A stretch of DNA of 64,000 nucleotides from Dipteronia dyeriana (lineage: Eukaryota; Streptophyta; Magnoliopsida; Sapindales; Sapindaceae): the NCBI GenBank assembly GCA_032871835.1, contig CM065300.1, positions 66,413,192 through 66,477,191 on the forward strand, given 5' to 3'. How positions within the stretch are numbered: the first letter of the stretch is position 1; each line of letters opens with the position of its first letter. The notes beneath the pieces were generated by a model. That model was not told the origin of the DNA and searched no databases. It was given only the letters and a program-made list of their open reading frames with translations. The position numbers and the translations under genes are program-made. Shown piece by piece: positions 11,031 through 22,099 of the stretch.

Positions 11031-11114
11031 TGTCCTGTGAAAATCATCATCACTATCAATTATTAACTGATAAAACAAAATTAACTTTACAATTACTAAC
11101 AATTACAAAAATTC

Positions 11115-12060
11115 CAAATGGATCGAGTACTTTTTATAAGAGATGTAGAACTTTTTCAAGGCTGGGTTCGAGAATAATTTACAAATGATCGAGAACTTTA
11201 AAAAATTTTAAATTCGAGAACTTTTATCTAGAATATTTGTCAAATTATCGAGAACTTTTTATAACGGTTCGAGAACTTTTAACAAGGGAACGAGAACTTT
11301 TTCTAAGGGATCGAGAACATTTCTAACGGTTCAACTACTTTTTAAAGGGATCGAGAATATTTGTCAAATTATCGAGAACTTTTATCAAGGGATCGAGAGC
11401 TTTTAAAAAAGGAACAACAACTTTTTCTAAGGGATGGAGAACTTTTAACAACGGAATGAGAAGTTTTTCTAACAGATCGAGAACTGTTAACAACTAAACG
11501 AGAACTTTTTTAACGGTTTGAGAACTTTTTAAAGGGATCGAGAATATTTTTCAAATTATCGAGAACGTTTATCAAAGGATCGAGAACTTTTAACAACGGA
11601 ACGAGAAGTTTTTCTAATGGATCGAGAACTGTTAACAACGGAACGAGAACTTTTTAAACGGTTCAAGAACTTTTTTAAGAGATCGAGAATATTTTTCAAA
11701 TTATCGAGAACTTTTATCAAGGGACCGAGAACTTTTTCTAAAGGACCGAGAACTTTTTCGAAAGGACCGAGAACTTTTTTAAGGAATCGAGAACTTTTTA
11801 AAGGGATCGAGATTATTTGTCAAATTATCAAGAACTTTTATAACGGTTCGAGAACCTTTGTCCAGGGATCGAGAAATTTTCCTAACGGATCGAGAAAGTT
11901 TTTAAGGAATTGAGAACTTTTTAAAGGGATCGAGAATATTTGTCAAATTATTGAGAACTTTTATAACGGTTCGAGAACCTTTGTCCAGGGATCGAGAACT
12001 TTTCCTAAGGGATCGAACATTTTTTATCGAGCATTTTTTTCAAATAATCAAGCTTTTTTC
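11115..12060 (+). repeat. Minisatellite, same ~20-bp family, right array
   Basis: About 45 imperfect copies of a unit like GGATCGAGAACTTTTTCTAA. It is homologous to the left array and in the same genomic orientation. It lies inside the inferred 5'-UTR intron of the transposase (minus-strand donor near 12270, acceptor near 11036-11035). A higher-order pattern, with GAATATTTGTCAAATTATCG recurring near 11227, 11353, 11812 and 11935, shows local amplification. Confidence 0.85.
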
Positions 12061-12354
12061 AAACTAAACAACAGCTCGATCCAATATAAAATAAGCTCGA
12101 TTCATCTTTAAATATTCTCAGTCACACAAGAAAAAAGTATTCTACTGCAGAAACTGAAATGGATACATTGATATCGAGGAATGGATACATTGTTAACCCA
12201 CACAGAATTGAATGCAAAATATCTGAAATGCATAAAAGAAATTTAAGTGAAGATCATAAATATTTGTTACCTTCTACTGCAGAATCTGGAGAGAGAGTCA
12301 AGTTTTTTAGACAACTTTTTTGGGGAGATACCAACGAGTTCAGAAAGGGCCTTT

Positions 12355-12483
12355 TAAAAAATTAAAGTTTAGGAGTAATTTGGACAGTTCACCATAATAG
12401 GTGCTTTTTAAACTTAAGTTATTAAAATGGTGACATCATCACAACAGACCTTTAAAAAGGTGATATATTTCACCATTTCCTCT
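12355..12483. repeat. Right terminal inverted repeat of MULE (degenerate)
   Basis: The reverse complement carries TGTTGTGATGATGTCAC and then ACTTAAGTTTAAAAAG, matching the left end in order and spacing. It also contains the upstream end of the transposase transcript region. Confidence 0.6.
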
Positions 12484-12492
12484 TTGTATATA
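12484..12492. repeat. Right 9-bp target-site duplication of MULE (TTGTATATA)
   Basis: Partner of 5926-5934, immediately outside the right inverted repeat that ends at 12483. Confidence 0.65.
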
Positions 12493-13462
12493 TGCTAATT
12501 ATATTGTCGGTTTGTAATTGCATTTATTTAACGGTAAGTTCTTATATATACTAGTTTTTTTATTTATATTGTTATATTTTTCTATAAAAAAAATCCTTAT
12601 AATATTCTTATTATAAATATATATTTTGATTAGAATATAAGGATCTGATAAGTCATTTCGCTTTGAGAATATTTTGTTTTGTTATGAGTCGCTTTTCCAC
12701 ACGGTACATTACACGATTTTAATCTATTTTCAAATTTAATATTAAATGTAAAATTTTAAAAACACCTTAATTCAGTTAGTAAATATCATAATCATATTAT
12801 TTGATATGTAGTTTGTATATAATTTTTAAAATTATTATCGTACCATGGTCGTTACAATGTGTAAAAACAAAAATGCATTTCTTTGTTAGTAAGTTAATGA
12901 TGCAAGATTTATGGCGGGCATGATTGTACATTAAAAAATACTCCACAATAAATCATTCATATACCGAGCATATCAAATTAGAAAAAAAATTATCAATCTA
13001 TTTAACCAGAGGCAAATACAAATGAGGGTCTAATAGGGGCCATCGTCCCCAACCAATGAAAGTTTTAGAAAATTTTCTTATACGCTTAATTGCAACCGAG
13101 TACCTCATTTTATTAATAATATAAATTTCTTCACCATATTTTTGTCCAAGACTATATCAATCTCTTTTAGTAATTCATTTCTTATGATTTCATGCATTAT
13201 TTCCTTATCTAATCTATAAATGGGTTCAGCTACTACATTACCGGGTTAATTTTCAATCACTGGATTTCAATCAAAGATCTATAAAAAAATCAAAGATTTA
13301 AATTTTTTAAATAAAATTAAAACTAAAAGGAAATATCATCCTCTCGTAATTACCTCATAACTATACATGAACTGTATAGAGCTAAAATCGTCTATATATG
13401 AATGTATTTTAATTTTTATTAGGTACTCACTAGAACAAATTAAGATTTTATTTACTATTTTA
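12493..13462. other. AT-rich spacer with no recognised gene
   Basis: Low-GC DNA. The stretch 13010-13080 contains a short GGGGCC-bearing tract resembling decayed transposon ends, but I cannot assign it. Confidence 0.4.
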
Positions 13463-13630
13463 TTATGTGTTAACCAAAAAAGTTGGCAACCTCTCCAAGG
13501 AAGCATTTTCCCCACTAGTATGGACCCTGTCCATCCCGTACCCAAGCCCGACGGAGATCAACCCCAACCCCAACCCCAGTAGAGGACGACCGCAGTATCT
13601 AGGGAATGCCCGGTCCACCATAGACTCGGT

Positions 13631-13745
13631 CCAAACTAGAACCAGGACAGGACTGGTACCCGATCCTCAAAAAAGTATCAGGTTCACTCCAAACTAGAAC
13701 CAGAACAGGGCTGGTACTCGGTCCCCAAAATAGTATCGTTTCAAG
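13631..13745. repeat. 58-bp tandem duplication in the solo LTR
   Basis: CCAAACTAGAACCAGGACAG at 13631 recurs, slightly diverged, at 13689, and homology runs through GGTACC/TCGATCC and AAGTATC. It lies in the U3 side of the LTR. Confidence 0.7.
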
Positions 13746-14686
13746 CTCGTACCCAATCCATAAAGACCTTGCACTCATTTTTGCCAAGGACTCGGCCCGG
13801 TGCTTAAGAGATCCGTTATCGGCAAGCAGGGTTGAACAGCCCAGACCCGCTCATCCAGCGGCGGGGAACATCTGAGACCACAACTAAACCTCTAAGTACC
13901 CTATGAACCTTTTAGAACGCCTCCAAGTACCCTAGGAACCTTTTATAATGCCTCATATGCCTTCACTAACCACCAGGCCATGATTAGGGCTGATGTTAGC
14001 CCTAAAGTGAGGTCACGTGGGAGAAAGGAGAACCATAGAAACCTCAAGTGAGTAGTTAAGCATTTAATGCCAGGACAGTAGACGTGGGAAGGGAAAGAAG
14101 AGGAACCAACTGGTGAGATCTCCATATGGCCGTGCCATACTAACAGTTAGAACTCACCCCACATAATCCTTAACCAGTGTCAACTATCCTATTCACGAAG
14201 AAGAAAGCTGTGTTCTCTCAGCAAAAGAGATTTAGAAGGTCTCTTAGTTGAAGAAGGAAAGTGTGGTAAAAAGTGTCTGACAAGCACAACGTAACAGGCA
14301 CTAACGTTGTCCCCCGCTGAGCAAAAGAATTAAAGCGACATGTCTCACCAGCTGGGGGAGTCTCCGGCCACCAAAGCGCCACATCAATCCCGTTAAAGCA
14401 CCTAGAACACTGTAGGGCATAGGTAGAGCGATCACCACCCTCTAAGGTATGTGTCATCCACCGGTCCAATTCAAAGCGACGATGAGGATCCTTTGGCCAT
14501 CTTCCGCCTAGGAACCAAGACCTTCACCTACCCAGATCAGTGCCAGCTCAACGAGAAAGCCTAGGTGGCACCATATTGACACTTTCAGGGATTCCACCTA
14601 GCACCTTACTCAAAAGGGACCGTGAGGATTGAACTAGTTTTTCCCGCATAAAGGGACACCCCTTACCTACCCTTACAAAGTCACCA

Positions 14687-14694
14687 TATAAATA
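14687..14694 (+). promoter_or_regulatory. TATA box of the solo LTR
   Basis: TATAAATA in a CACCATATAAATACC context, about 270 bp before the polyadenylation signal. This is the expected U3/R layout. Confidence 0.5.
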
Positions 14695-14740
14695 CCTCAA
14701 CTTAAGAAAATAAAAGGGGCTAGATAACTCGACACTCACC

Positions 14741-14890
14741 TACTTGGCTATAACCCTCCTAGAGAAAGCGTCATATTGTCCATTATACTTGACTACTAAC
14801 CTCCTAGAGAAAGATTCATATTGTTCATCCTACTTGGCTACTACCCTCCTAGTGAAAGCTCCATATTGTCCATCCTACTTGGCCACCACC
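14741..14890 (+). repeat. 45-bp tandem repeat, 3.3 copies, in the R region of the solo LTR
   Basis: TACTTGGCTA recurs at 14741, 14786 (TACTTGACTA), 14831 and 14876 (TACTTGGCCA), an exact 45-bp period. It encodes an open 15-residue repeat in one frame because 45 is a multiple of 3. It lies just after the TATA box, so it would be transcribed into the terminal R segment. Confidence 0.8.
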
Positions 14891-14953
14891 TCCCAGAAAA
14901 ATTGTGTACACCTAAAGGTATTGTATATTGTACCTCATCCCACTTGATTAATC

Positions 14954-14959
14954 AATAAA
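14954..14959 (+). terminator. Polyadenylation signal AATAAA in the solo LTR
   Basis: AATAAA followed by a T-rich tract (14968-14981), downstream of the TATA box on the same strand. Confidence 0.4.
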
Positions 14960-15190
14960 GACACTTTGTTCCCGATTTTTTTCCATATTTGCTATACATT
15001 CCATCACTCTCAGGACCAACCCTATACCATGGCGTTGGTCCCTGTAAAATGGACTCGGTAGAACCTTAGACCCAAGCCCGGTTGAACCAGGCTAAGCCCT
15101 TACCCAGTCCACACCAACCACGGTGCACCAGTACGTTGAGGTCAACTGGTGTCTTGAAAATCCCCACCTGATTTTCAGGATAACAATATG

Positions 15191-15710
15191 TAATACCCAT
15201 GTGGTTTTAAATATTTTAATGAATTATATATTTATTAATTATGAACTATTGAAAGAGATATTGCATCTATGCAACAAGATGAAATATCATTTTCCGTCAA
15301 ATTCTTTGATTATGTATATTAAAATGAAAATCATAAGGAAATTTAAATAAATTTGATTATATATGACTTTTGAGATACAAAATAGAGTTAATTTTCATTT
15401 TGATTCTCAAAATTAGTTTCAATATATTATTATTAATATTGTGTATCATTACCATAAAAAAATAAACAGTATTACGTTTTAGTATATTGATATATTTTTC
15501 TTGTATGACCTTTAATTTTAGATTCTGTCTGGCCCTACAATCATGATCAAAATCATGACTATGATCATGTACTGGACCCCAATACTTGAATAAAGAGACT
15601 AGTAGAAGATCTAACTTACTGTTGGTAATCTATGATTGTGAAGAAGCTAGGTTGTGAAAGTTGACAATCCAGTGGAAATGGTACAACACGTGGTCAAATG
15701 ATTTCTATCA
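15191..15710. other. AT-rich spacer with no recognised gene
   Basis: Contains short ATCATG/CATGAT self-complementary words near 15540-15570. No coding or RNA gene evidence. Confidence 0.4.
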
Positions 15711-15719
15711 TAATTAAAA

Positions 15720-17011
15720 GGGTTAATTTCTTTTTAGTCCCTCTAGTTTGACTTAATACATAAATTGGTCCTCCGGTTTTGAACTTTACCTTGACATGTC
15801 CCTCTAGTATCCAAAAATCCGTATTTTGATCTCTGCAGTCCAATTCTATTAGGGTTTCGTCATACCATTAAGGGTATAATGGTAAAAGCATGGTTAAAAT
15901 TAATAATTTCAACTAAAAACAATTAAAATTTTGATTTAAAAAAAAACTGATATTTAAAAAAATCAAATTAAAAAAATAAAAATCTAACTAAACCCAAACC
16001 CAAACCCAAACCCTCAAACCATCATCATCGACCATCACCAACATCAACTTTTCATGTTCATCATTTGCCCACAACAATAGATCATCTTTTTCTACCAAAC
16101 TTCATCATCTTCACCAAACCCTTGCTCACATCAGACCACCACCACTATCAGACACACTCCTCCCAAATCTCATCTTCTTCAAATTCTAACCCCAAAACCC
16201 CCCAAATCTAACCACCACTTAACCTTCCCAACGACCTCGAAATCCAACCACTAACTAATTTGCCCACTGCCAACGACGACGACCGTGAGGTTTGAGTTGG
16301 TGATGGTTGCTGCCGACGACGGGGAAGATCGCGAGAGAGATAGACTAAAAGGGTTTTTGACCAGTGGGTTTTAATTTTCGGGTTTGAATGGTTTGAATGA
16401 TTTTTGGATTTTTTGTTGGGTTTTGGCGATAGGGTTTGTTATTCAGAGAAGTTAATTGAGAAGAGAGAAGAGAAGAGGTTAGGCTTTAGGGCTATGATTT
16501 TTGGTGGTGTGGTGGTTGTAATCGAAATTGATGAAAATGGTTTGGATTTGGTGGTGGGGATGTGTGGATTTGGTGGTGGGGATGTGTGGATCTGAATTTT
16601 TTTCCAGATTTGTAGAAATCTTGAAACTTTTCTAAATTTCAATGATATTGGGATTGGGTTTGTGTTTGGATTTGGGTGGTTGGATTTGAGGGTTAAGTTT
16701 TGGTGATTGGAAATAGATGGTGATAGTCGATGAAGATGGTGATGGTCGATATTGTGGTGCTAGTGAATTTTTAATTTTAATTTTTTAATTTGGAGACTTT
16801 TTTATATTTCTTTGTTTTAATTTTTATCAAGGGTAGCAGGGTCATTTTACCCTCTGACTCTGTCAGGAACCACTTTTTCAATGGAAATTTTAATAGAATG
16901 GTTAAATGGGATAATTCTCAAAACAGAGGGATTAATTTGTATATTAGTTCAAACTAGAGGGAATAACTTATATATTAGTTCAAACTAGAGGGATTAAAAA
17001 GAAATTAACCC
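15720..17011. mobile_element. Non-autonomous MULE-type fold-back element, 1.29 kb
   Basis: The left end GGGTTAATTTCTTTTTAGTC and the reverse complement of the right end (GGGTTAATTTCTTTTTAATC) match for about 60 bp with few changes. The 9-bp repeat TAATTAAAA flanks both sides exactly (15711-15719 and 17012-17020), indicating Mutator-type integration. The interior is itself roughly inverted: CCAAACCC/ATCATCGACCATCACC words on the left face GGGTTTGG/GGTGATGGTCGAT words on the right. The right TIR contains a second tandem copy of TTAGTTCAAACTAGAGGG. No transposase is present. Confidence 0.8.
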
Positions 17012-17050
17012 TAATTAAAATGGGAAACACTGCCGCCCTGCAAAAGATAA

Positions 17051-17052
<2 letters not shown>

Positions 17053-17100
<48 letters not shown>
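17053..17100. repeat. (TA)n microsatellite, ~24 repeats
   Basis: Uninterrupted TA dinucleotides, preceded by TC at 17051 and followed by CTAGGGGGCGGC. The TC-(TA)n-CTAGG arrangement is reminiscent of a Helitron 5' end. Confidence 0.9.
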
Positions 17101-17101
<1 letters not shown>

Positions 17102-17283
17102 TAGGGGGCGGCTTTTGTGCAGTTATTGGAAAATTGGTTGCATGATACAGCTATGAACAGTAACATTTTAACCAATGAATGGCCACCAAGTGGCAACCAA
17201 ATAATAAACAATTTAATGGGACTGTTGGTTTCCAACCGGTAAGATAAATAAATAAATTAATTATTTTCATATAATTTTTGATA
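17102..17283. other. Terminal-like unique segment shared with 55640-55735
   Basis: The segment CGGCTTTTGTGCAG...TTGCATGATACAGCTATGAACAGTAA is recognisably similar to the reverse complement of 55640-55710. Two copies, each leading into unrelated repeat DNA, suggest the end of a non-autonomous mobile element. I cannot name the family from two copies. Confidence 0.45.
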
Positions 17284-19160
17284 TTTTGACTTATAACCAT
17301 TTTCACGATAATGGTAACCATTTTCACGGTTCCAATAACCATTTTACGGTTTTGGTAACCACTTTTTAATTTTTGAAATTTAGATTTGTAACTATTTTCA
17401 CGGTATTGGTAACCATTTCACAGCTCCAGTAACCATTTTACGGTTTCGGCAGCCACTTTTTAATTTTTGATAGTTTGACTTGTAACCATTTTCATGGCAA
17501 TAATAACCATTATCACGGCTCTAGTAATCATTTTACAGTTCTGGTAACCACTTTTAAATTTTTGAAATTTTGATTTGTAACCATTTTCACGGCATCGGTA
17601 AACCACTTTCACGGTTTTGGTAACCATCTTTTTATTTTTTAATAGTTTGACTTGAAACCATTTCCACGGCGATGATAACCATTTTCGCGGCTCCAATATC
17701 CATTTTACGGCTCTGGTAACCACTTTTTAATTTTTTAAATTTTGACTTGTAACCATTTCCATGGCAATGGTAACCATTTCCACGGCTTCATTAACCATTT
17801 CCACGGAATTTTTTTATTTTTGACTTATAACTATTTTCACGGTGATGATAACTATTTACAAGGCTCCAGTAACCATTTACCGGATCTGGTAACCAATTTT
17901 TATTTTTTAACATTTTGATTTGTAACCATTTTCACTACTCCAGTAACCATTTTACGGCTCTGATAATCACTTTTAATTTTTTTAATTTTGACTTGTAATC
18001 ATTTTTACGGTATTGGTAACCATTTTCACGGCTCCAGTAACCATTTTACGGCTTTGGTAACCTATTTTTTGATATTTTGACTTGTAACCATATTTACGGT
18101 GATGGTAACTATTTTCACAGTTTCAGTAACCATTTTACGGCTTTTGTAACCTATTTTATGAAATCTTAAGTTGTAACCATTTTCACGGTGATGATAACCA
18201 TTTTCACGACTTCAGTAACCATTTTACGGCTCTGGTAACCACTTTTTAAATCTTTGAATTTTTGACCAGTAACCATTGTCACGGTGATGGTAACCATTTT
18301 CATGACTCCAATAACCATTTTACGGCTCTAGTAACCACTTTAAAATTTTTAAAATTTTGACTTGTAACCATTCTAACGGCAATAGTAACCACTTTCACTG
18401 CTTTGGTAACCATTATACGCCTCTGGTAAGGATTTTTTATTTTAAATATTTTGACCTGTAATCATTTTTACGGCATTGGTAACCGCTTGACGCCTATAGT
18501 AATCATTTATTCGGGTTTGGTAACCATTTTATATTTTATAATATTTTAACTTGTAACCATTTTCACGACAATAGTAACCATCGTCACGGCCCCAGTAACC
18601 ATTTTACGGCTTTGGTAACCACTTTTTAATTTTTTAAAATTTGACTTGTAACCATTTTCACGGCGATGACAACTATTTCCACGGCTCCAATAACCAATTT
18701 ACGACATTGGTAACCACTTTTTAATTTTTGAATTTCTGACTTGTAACCATTTTAACGACTATGATATCCATTTTCACGGCTTCAGTAACTATTTTACAGC
18801 TCTGGTAACAACTTTTTAATTTTTAAAATTTTGATTTGTAACCGTTTTCACGGCCCCAGTAAGCATTTTACGGCTCTGAAAACCACTTTTTAATTTTTAA
18901 ATTTTTAAATTTTAACTTGTAACCATTTTCACGACGATAGTAACCATTTTTACAGCTCCAATAATCAGTCTACCGCTCTGGTAACAACTTTTTAATTTTT
19001 TAACTTTTGAGTTGTAAACATTTTAACGGCTATGGTAATCTTTTTCACGGCTCCATTAACTATTTTACGGCTCTAGTGATAAATTTTTAAATTTTGAAAT
19101 TTTGACATGCAACCATTTTCATGGCGATGGTAACCATCGTCATGGCCCCAATAACCATCA
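17284..19160. repeat. Satellite array, ~100-bp unit built of ~21-bp GTAACCATTTTCACGG modules
   Basis: About 18-19 units. Each has the modules TAACCATTTTCACGGCGATGG, TAACCATTTTCACGGCTCCAG and TAACCATTTTACGGCTCTGG, then a T-rich spacer TTTTTAATTTTT...GACTTG. Copies are diverged. The array follows directly after the terminal-like segment at 17102-17283, as in minisatellite-bearing Helitron derivatives. No coding potential. Confidence 0.85.
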
Positions 19161-19164
19161 ATCA

Positions 19165-20550
19165 ATTAAGCATTAATCACAACTATTCAAATTAAAATAT
19201 TGGCACACCCTATAAGTGACGTTTGGTTATAGTTGTAGAAAGATAATTAGAATGGTAATGGGAATGGGAATGAGATTTGGAATGAAAAAGAATATAAAAC
19301 TGATTTCTTTATTTTGCTGGGAATTTAGAATCAATATATGAATCGACATTATTTTGTTTGGTTAATAACGGAATTGAATAAAATTAACTGTATTTATTAC
19401 AACACATTTATAATAACATTATATATTTTGGATAATAATAATAATAATATATGAAAGTATAACGATTTTTGTATAATTGAAATGTATATTTTTTGTTTCC
19501 AAATATTCAATAGGCTTGTCTTCTTCTTTATATGTTTTGTGTATTCAGTCAAACATAGATGAATAATTTTTTTTCTTAATATATTTGTTTAAATGGATTA
19601 GCTAATTGCATATTCAAGTTTTGTGTTATACATGGTTGCAATAATTTTAGGTTAAAACATTTGGTTAGTACCATTTATCTATGGTTACAATAATTTTATT
19701 ATATGTTTTTAAAAAATATTTTTTAATTAAATAATTTGGAGTATCATTTTCTTTTGTTAGCAAATTTAGATAGTAAAGTAAACCCAATAGTTGTTCCACT
19801 TCAGATTTCTTTCATTCATTTTACACTGACCGAGTTGTGAAATTGAGAGAGAAAGTTCTTTTGAAACTCAGACAATCACTCGAATTGCGACGGAGTTGCA
19901 CTACGCAGACACATTCGGGGCTATTATATCCACAATTAATTAATTTTTCTATTTATATAAAATAAACAACTAATTCAACTATCTTTAAAACAAAACACGT
20001 ATAATACAACTACCATTAATTATGTAACATGGTTGAATTTTATTTTCTTTAAAACTATGTTACTTAGAAAAAATGTACCTGTCGTTTAGTGCTACAAATA
20101 ATTTTAGAAATAAGATTAAAAAAAATTGAAAAACAAAATTTGTGGTGGTTGGGCATAGGTAAGAATGTTGCAACCGTTACACTTCATCTCCATTCATTCA
20201 TTCAATGTATTTACTTCTCTTCTTTCTACCCACTCTACCCACATCTCAACGGATAACACCAACCAACCAAAGTCAAACAACCCACCAGAAAATCTCTCGT
20301 TCCATTGCTATTTTTATTGGTGTTTGAAGATTGTTTCCTTGGTGCCTTGCATGTACATCGGTCACCAATTTTTAACTGCTGCTCAAACATCAATAATTCA
20401 ACATTCAGCTGCTGCATTTTCCTTTGTCTTAACATTTAGCTGCTGTTATTTCCTTTGTCTTCAACATTTTACTCCTCCTCAATCCTCTGTATTTAATTGA
20501 GATGTAATAGTACTGTGTACATGTAAGCTATAATTGTGATGACTTTCAAA
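19165..20550. other. AT-rich spacer, no supported gene
   Basis: Includes a 111-codon open frame (20165-20500, plus strand) without recognisable domains or an intron context, which I do not accept as a gene. A GGAATGGGAATGAGAT tract at 19261-19277 resembles common MITE ends, but no partner was found. Confidence 0.4.
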
Positions 20551-20555
20551 CAAAT

Positions 20556-22087
20556 TTAAATTCCCTAAAAAGTGTGTCTATAACCTAGAGGGGGGGTGAA
20601 TAGGTTTTAATCCGATTGATTACCAATTTTATGAATTAATCAATATTATCAAATCTACCCCATTCTACTAAGTGTTCAAATAAAAGACAATAAACAAAAA
20701 GCAATAACAACACGCAATATATACGTGGAAACCTTCTAAATAGGAAAAACCACGGGTTGTTCAGTGCACCACACTCGATCCTCAAAATCCACTATTGAGT
20801 GAAAGTTTACAACCTAGATTGACCTCCTGTCTAACCCTCCTGTTACGAACCCTTTCACTCTACCCAATGAGCCTTAATAGTGATTTTTAATCACCAATCT
20901 TGTGCACTAATCACATAGCCACAAGCTTAATAATCAATAAAGTGATAATGACAACCTAAGTGAATATGCAAAAATATTATATATGCAAAAATGCTAGGTC
21001 AAGACATTCATGCTTATCTAGGATTAATGATGACAAGTAAAGAAAATCCTAGATATCAATGTTCTAAATGCAAAGGCAAGAAGAATTAGCTAGAAGGGTA
21101 AAACCGTCCTAAATTCTAGCTATCACAAATCAATACTCTCAACCAACAAACAATACCACAAGCATGTCATAAAAGCTATTAAACATACAAGCATGCATTT
21201 AATTTGCGATAAGGACTAAAACCTAGGTATACATGTCTTAGTAATGAAACCATAAAGTCTAGAGCATGTAGAAATTACATAGTCAAGAAGAAGATGATGC
21301 TCCATGCTTATATGATCCTAGAATGAAGCTAGATGATCATGAGATGAAGTTGGGTTGAGTAAAAATAAGTGTTTGGGAGTCCCTATCTCTCTAGAAAAGC
21401 TAGGTCACACAAAAATGGCTTCTTGGACTCTTAAAAACCAAAGACAAGAGAAGAGAACATATATATATGGTGCCCTACACAAAGTGGCGTCATTTTGGAT
21501 GAAGGGCAGCCAAATCATGTCAGAACCTCAGGTTGTACCGCGGTACAGGTAAGTGTCCTGACCGCGGCACAAAGAGCGGTACATCGCCTGGACAACATCG
21601 CTCTATAGACCGTTGTGCATGCAAGTGCACAGACCGCGGTTTGAATAGCATGCAACGCCTATTCAACTCCACTTGGAAGACCACGGTGAATGTAACAAGC
21701 ACAAGCACGGTAGACACAGCTTGCAGCCTTTGGTAAACACCGCTGTACAGACCACGATGTAGGGACTGCACAGAGAGCTGTCTGAACCGTAGACCAGAGG
21801 AAAAAATCCTCTTTTTAAGGCACAAAAAAAATGCATTCTACACTCAAGCAAGAATTAAGACACACAAGGCACACAAGAGGGCAAATAAGCAAGCATGCAA
21901 GATAATTAAAAGAAAATGCATGAGTGTGTGTGTGCACTAATACCTCTTCAATGAAAGTTAAGCGAGTGATTTTTCCTTTGATGCTTGAGCTTGGTTACGA
22001 ACAATGATACCCTAAACTGTCCTTACAAATTGATCCCCAAATATGGTTGTCAACGAAATAAGTCAATCAAATACCGAGAAACTTACA
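20556..22087 (-). repeat. 3' LTR of the SIRE-like element
   Basis: Nearly identical to 26944-28471 by eye. On the minus strand it starts TGTAAGTTTC right after the polypurine tract. The far end, TTAAATTCCC, corresponds to TGAAATTCCC in the other LTR, so the last base pair of the CA end is mutated. A TATA-like TATATATATG lies near 21460-21475 (reverse strand). A GC-rich block with repeated ACCGCGGT-like words occupies about 21535-21790. Confidence 0.9.
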
Positions 22088-22099
22088 ATCTCCCTCTTT
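22088..22099 (-). promoter_or_regulatory. Polypurine tract of the SIRE-like element
   Basis: The minus strand reads AAAGAGGGAGAT immediately before the 3' LTR start TGTAAG. It primes plus-strand DNA synthesis in LTR elements. Confidence 0.75.

Larger units (their letters stand above)
5935..12483. mobile_element. MULE (Mutator-like element) with DUF1985 gene and transposase
   Basis: The element is flanked by the identical 9-bp repeat TTGTATATA (5926-5934 and 12484-12492), the size expected for MULE integration. Its ends are degenerate inverted repeats. It carries a plus-strand DUF1985 gene (7228-8843) and a minus-strand MURA-type transposase (11030 to about 8925) that converge. Large minisatellite arrays lie near both ends. 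DUF1985 genes linked to a MULE transposase are known from Kaonashi (KI) MULEs, which usually add a Ulp1 peptidase domain and are described as lacking TIRs. Here the peptidase domain is absent and TIR-like ends are present. Both genes contain stops, so this copy is not autonomous. Confidence 0.8.
13468..15185 (+). mobile_element. Solo LTR (1.72 kb) of an unassigned LTR retrotransposon
   Basis: It begins TGTTAACC and ends GGATAACA, a near-perfect terminal inverted repeat of the TG...CA type. Flanks are TTATG (13463-13467) and ATATG (15186-15190), a 4/5 match to a 5-bp target duplication. Inside are a TATA box (14687-14694) and an AATAAA (14954-14959), giving plus-strand polarity. The block is GC-richer than its surroundings. 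No second LTR or internal region was seen, so unequal recombination to a solo LTR is inferred. Confidence 0.6.

Noticed and set aside
16404..16642. Open frames on both strands in the fold-back element
   Set aside because: GGTGG/CCACC and AACCC simple-sequence bias gives open frames on both strands; no domain.
17051..17110. Helitron 5' end (TC...CTAGG)
   Set aside because: No convincing 3' hairpin plus CTRR end was found; kept only as a lead.
20165..20500. 111-codon plus-strand open frame
   Set aside because: No recognisable domain, low-complexity S/H/F-rich start, no splice or promoter support; cannot be told from chance.
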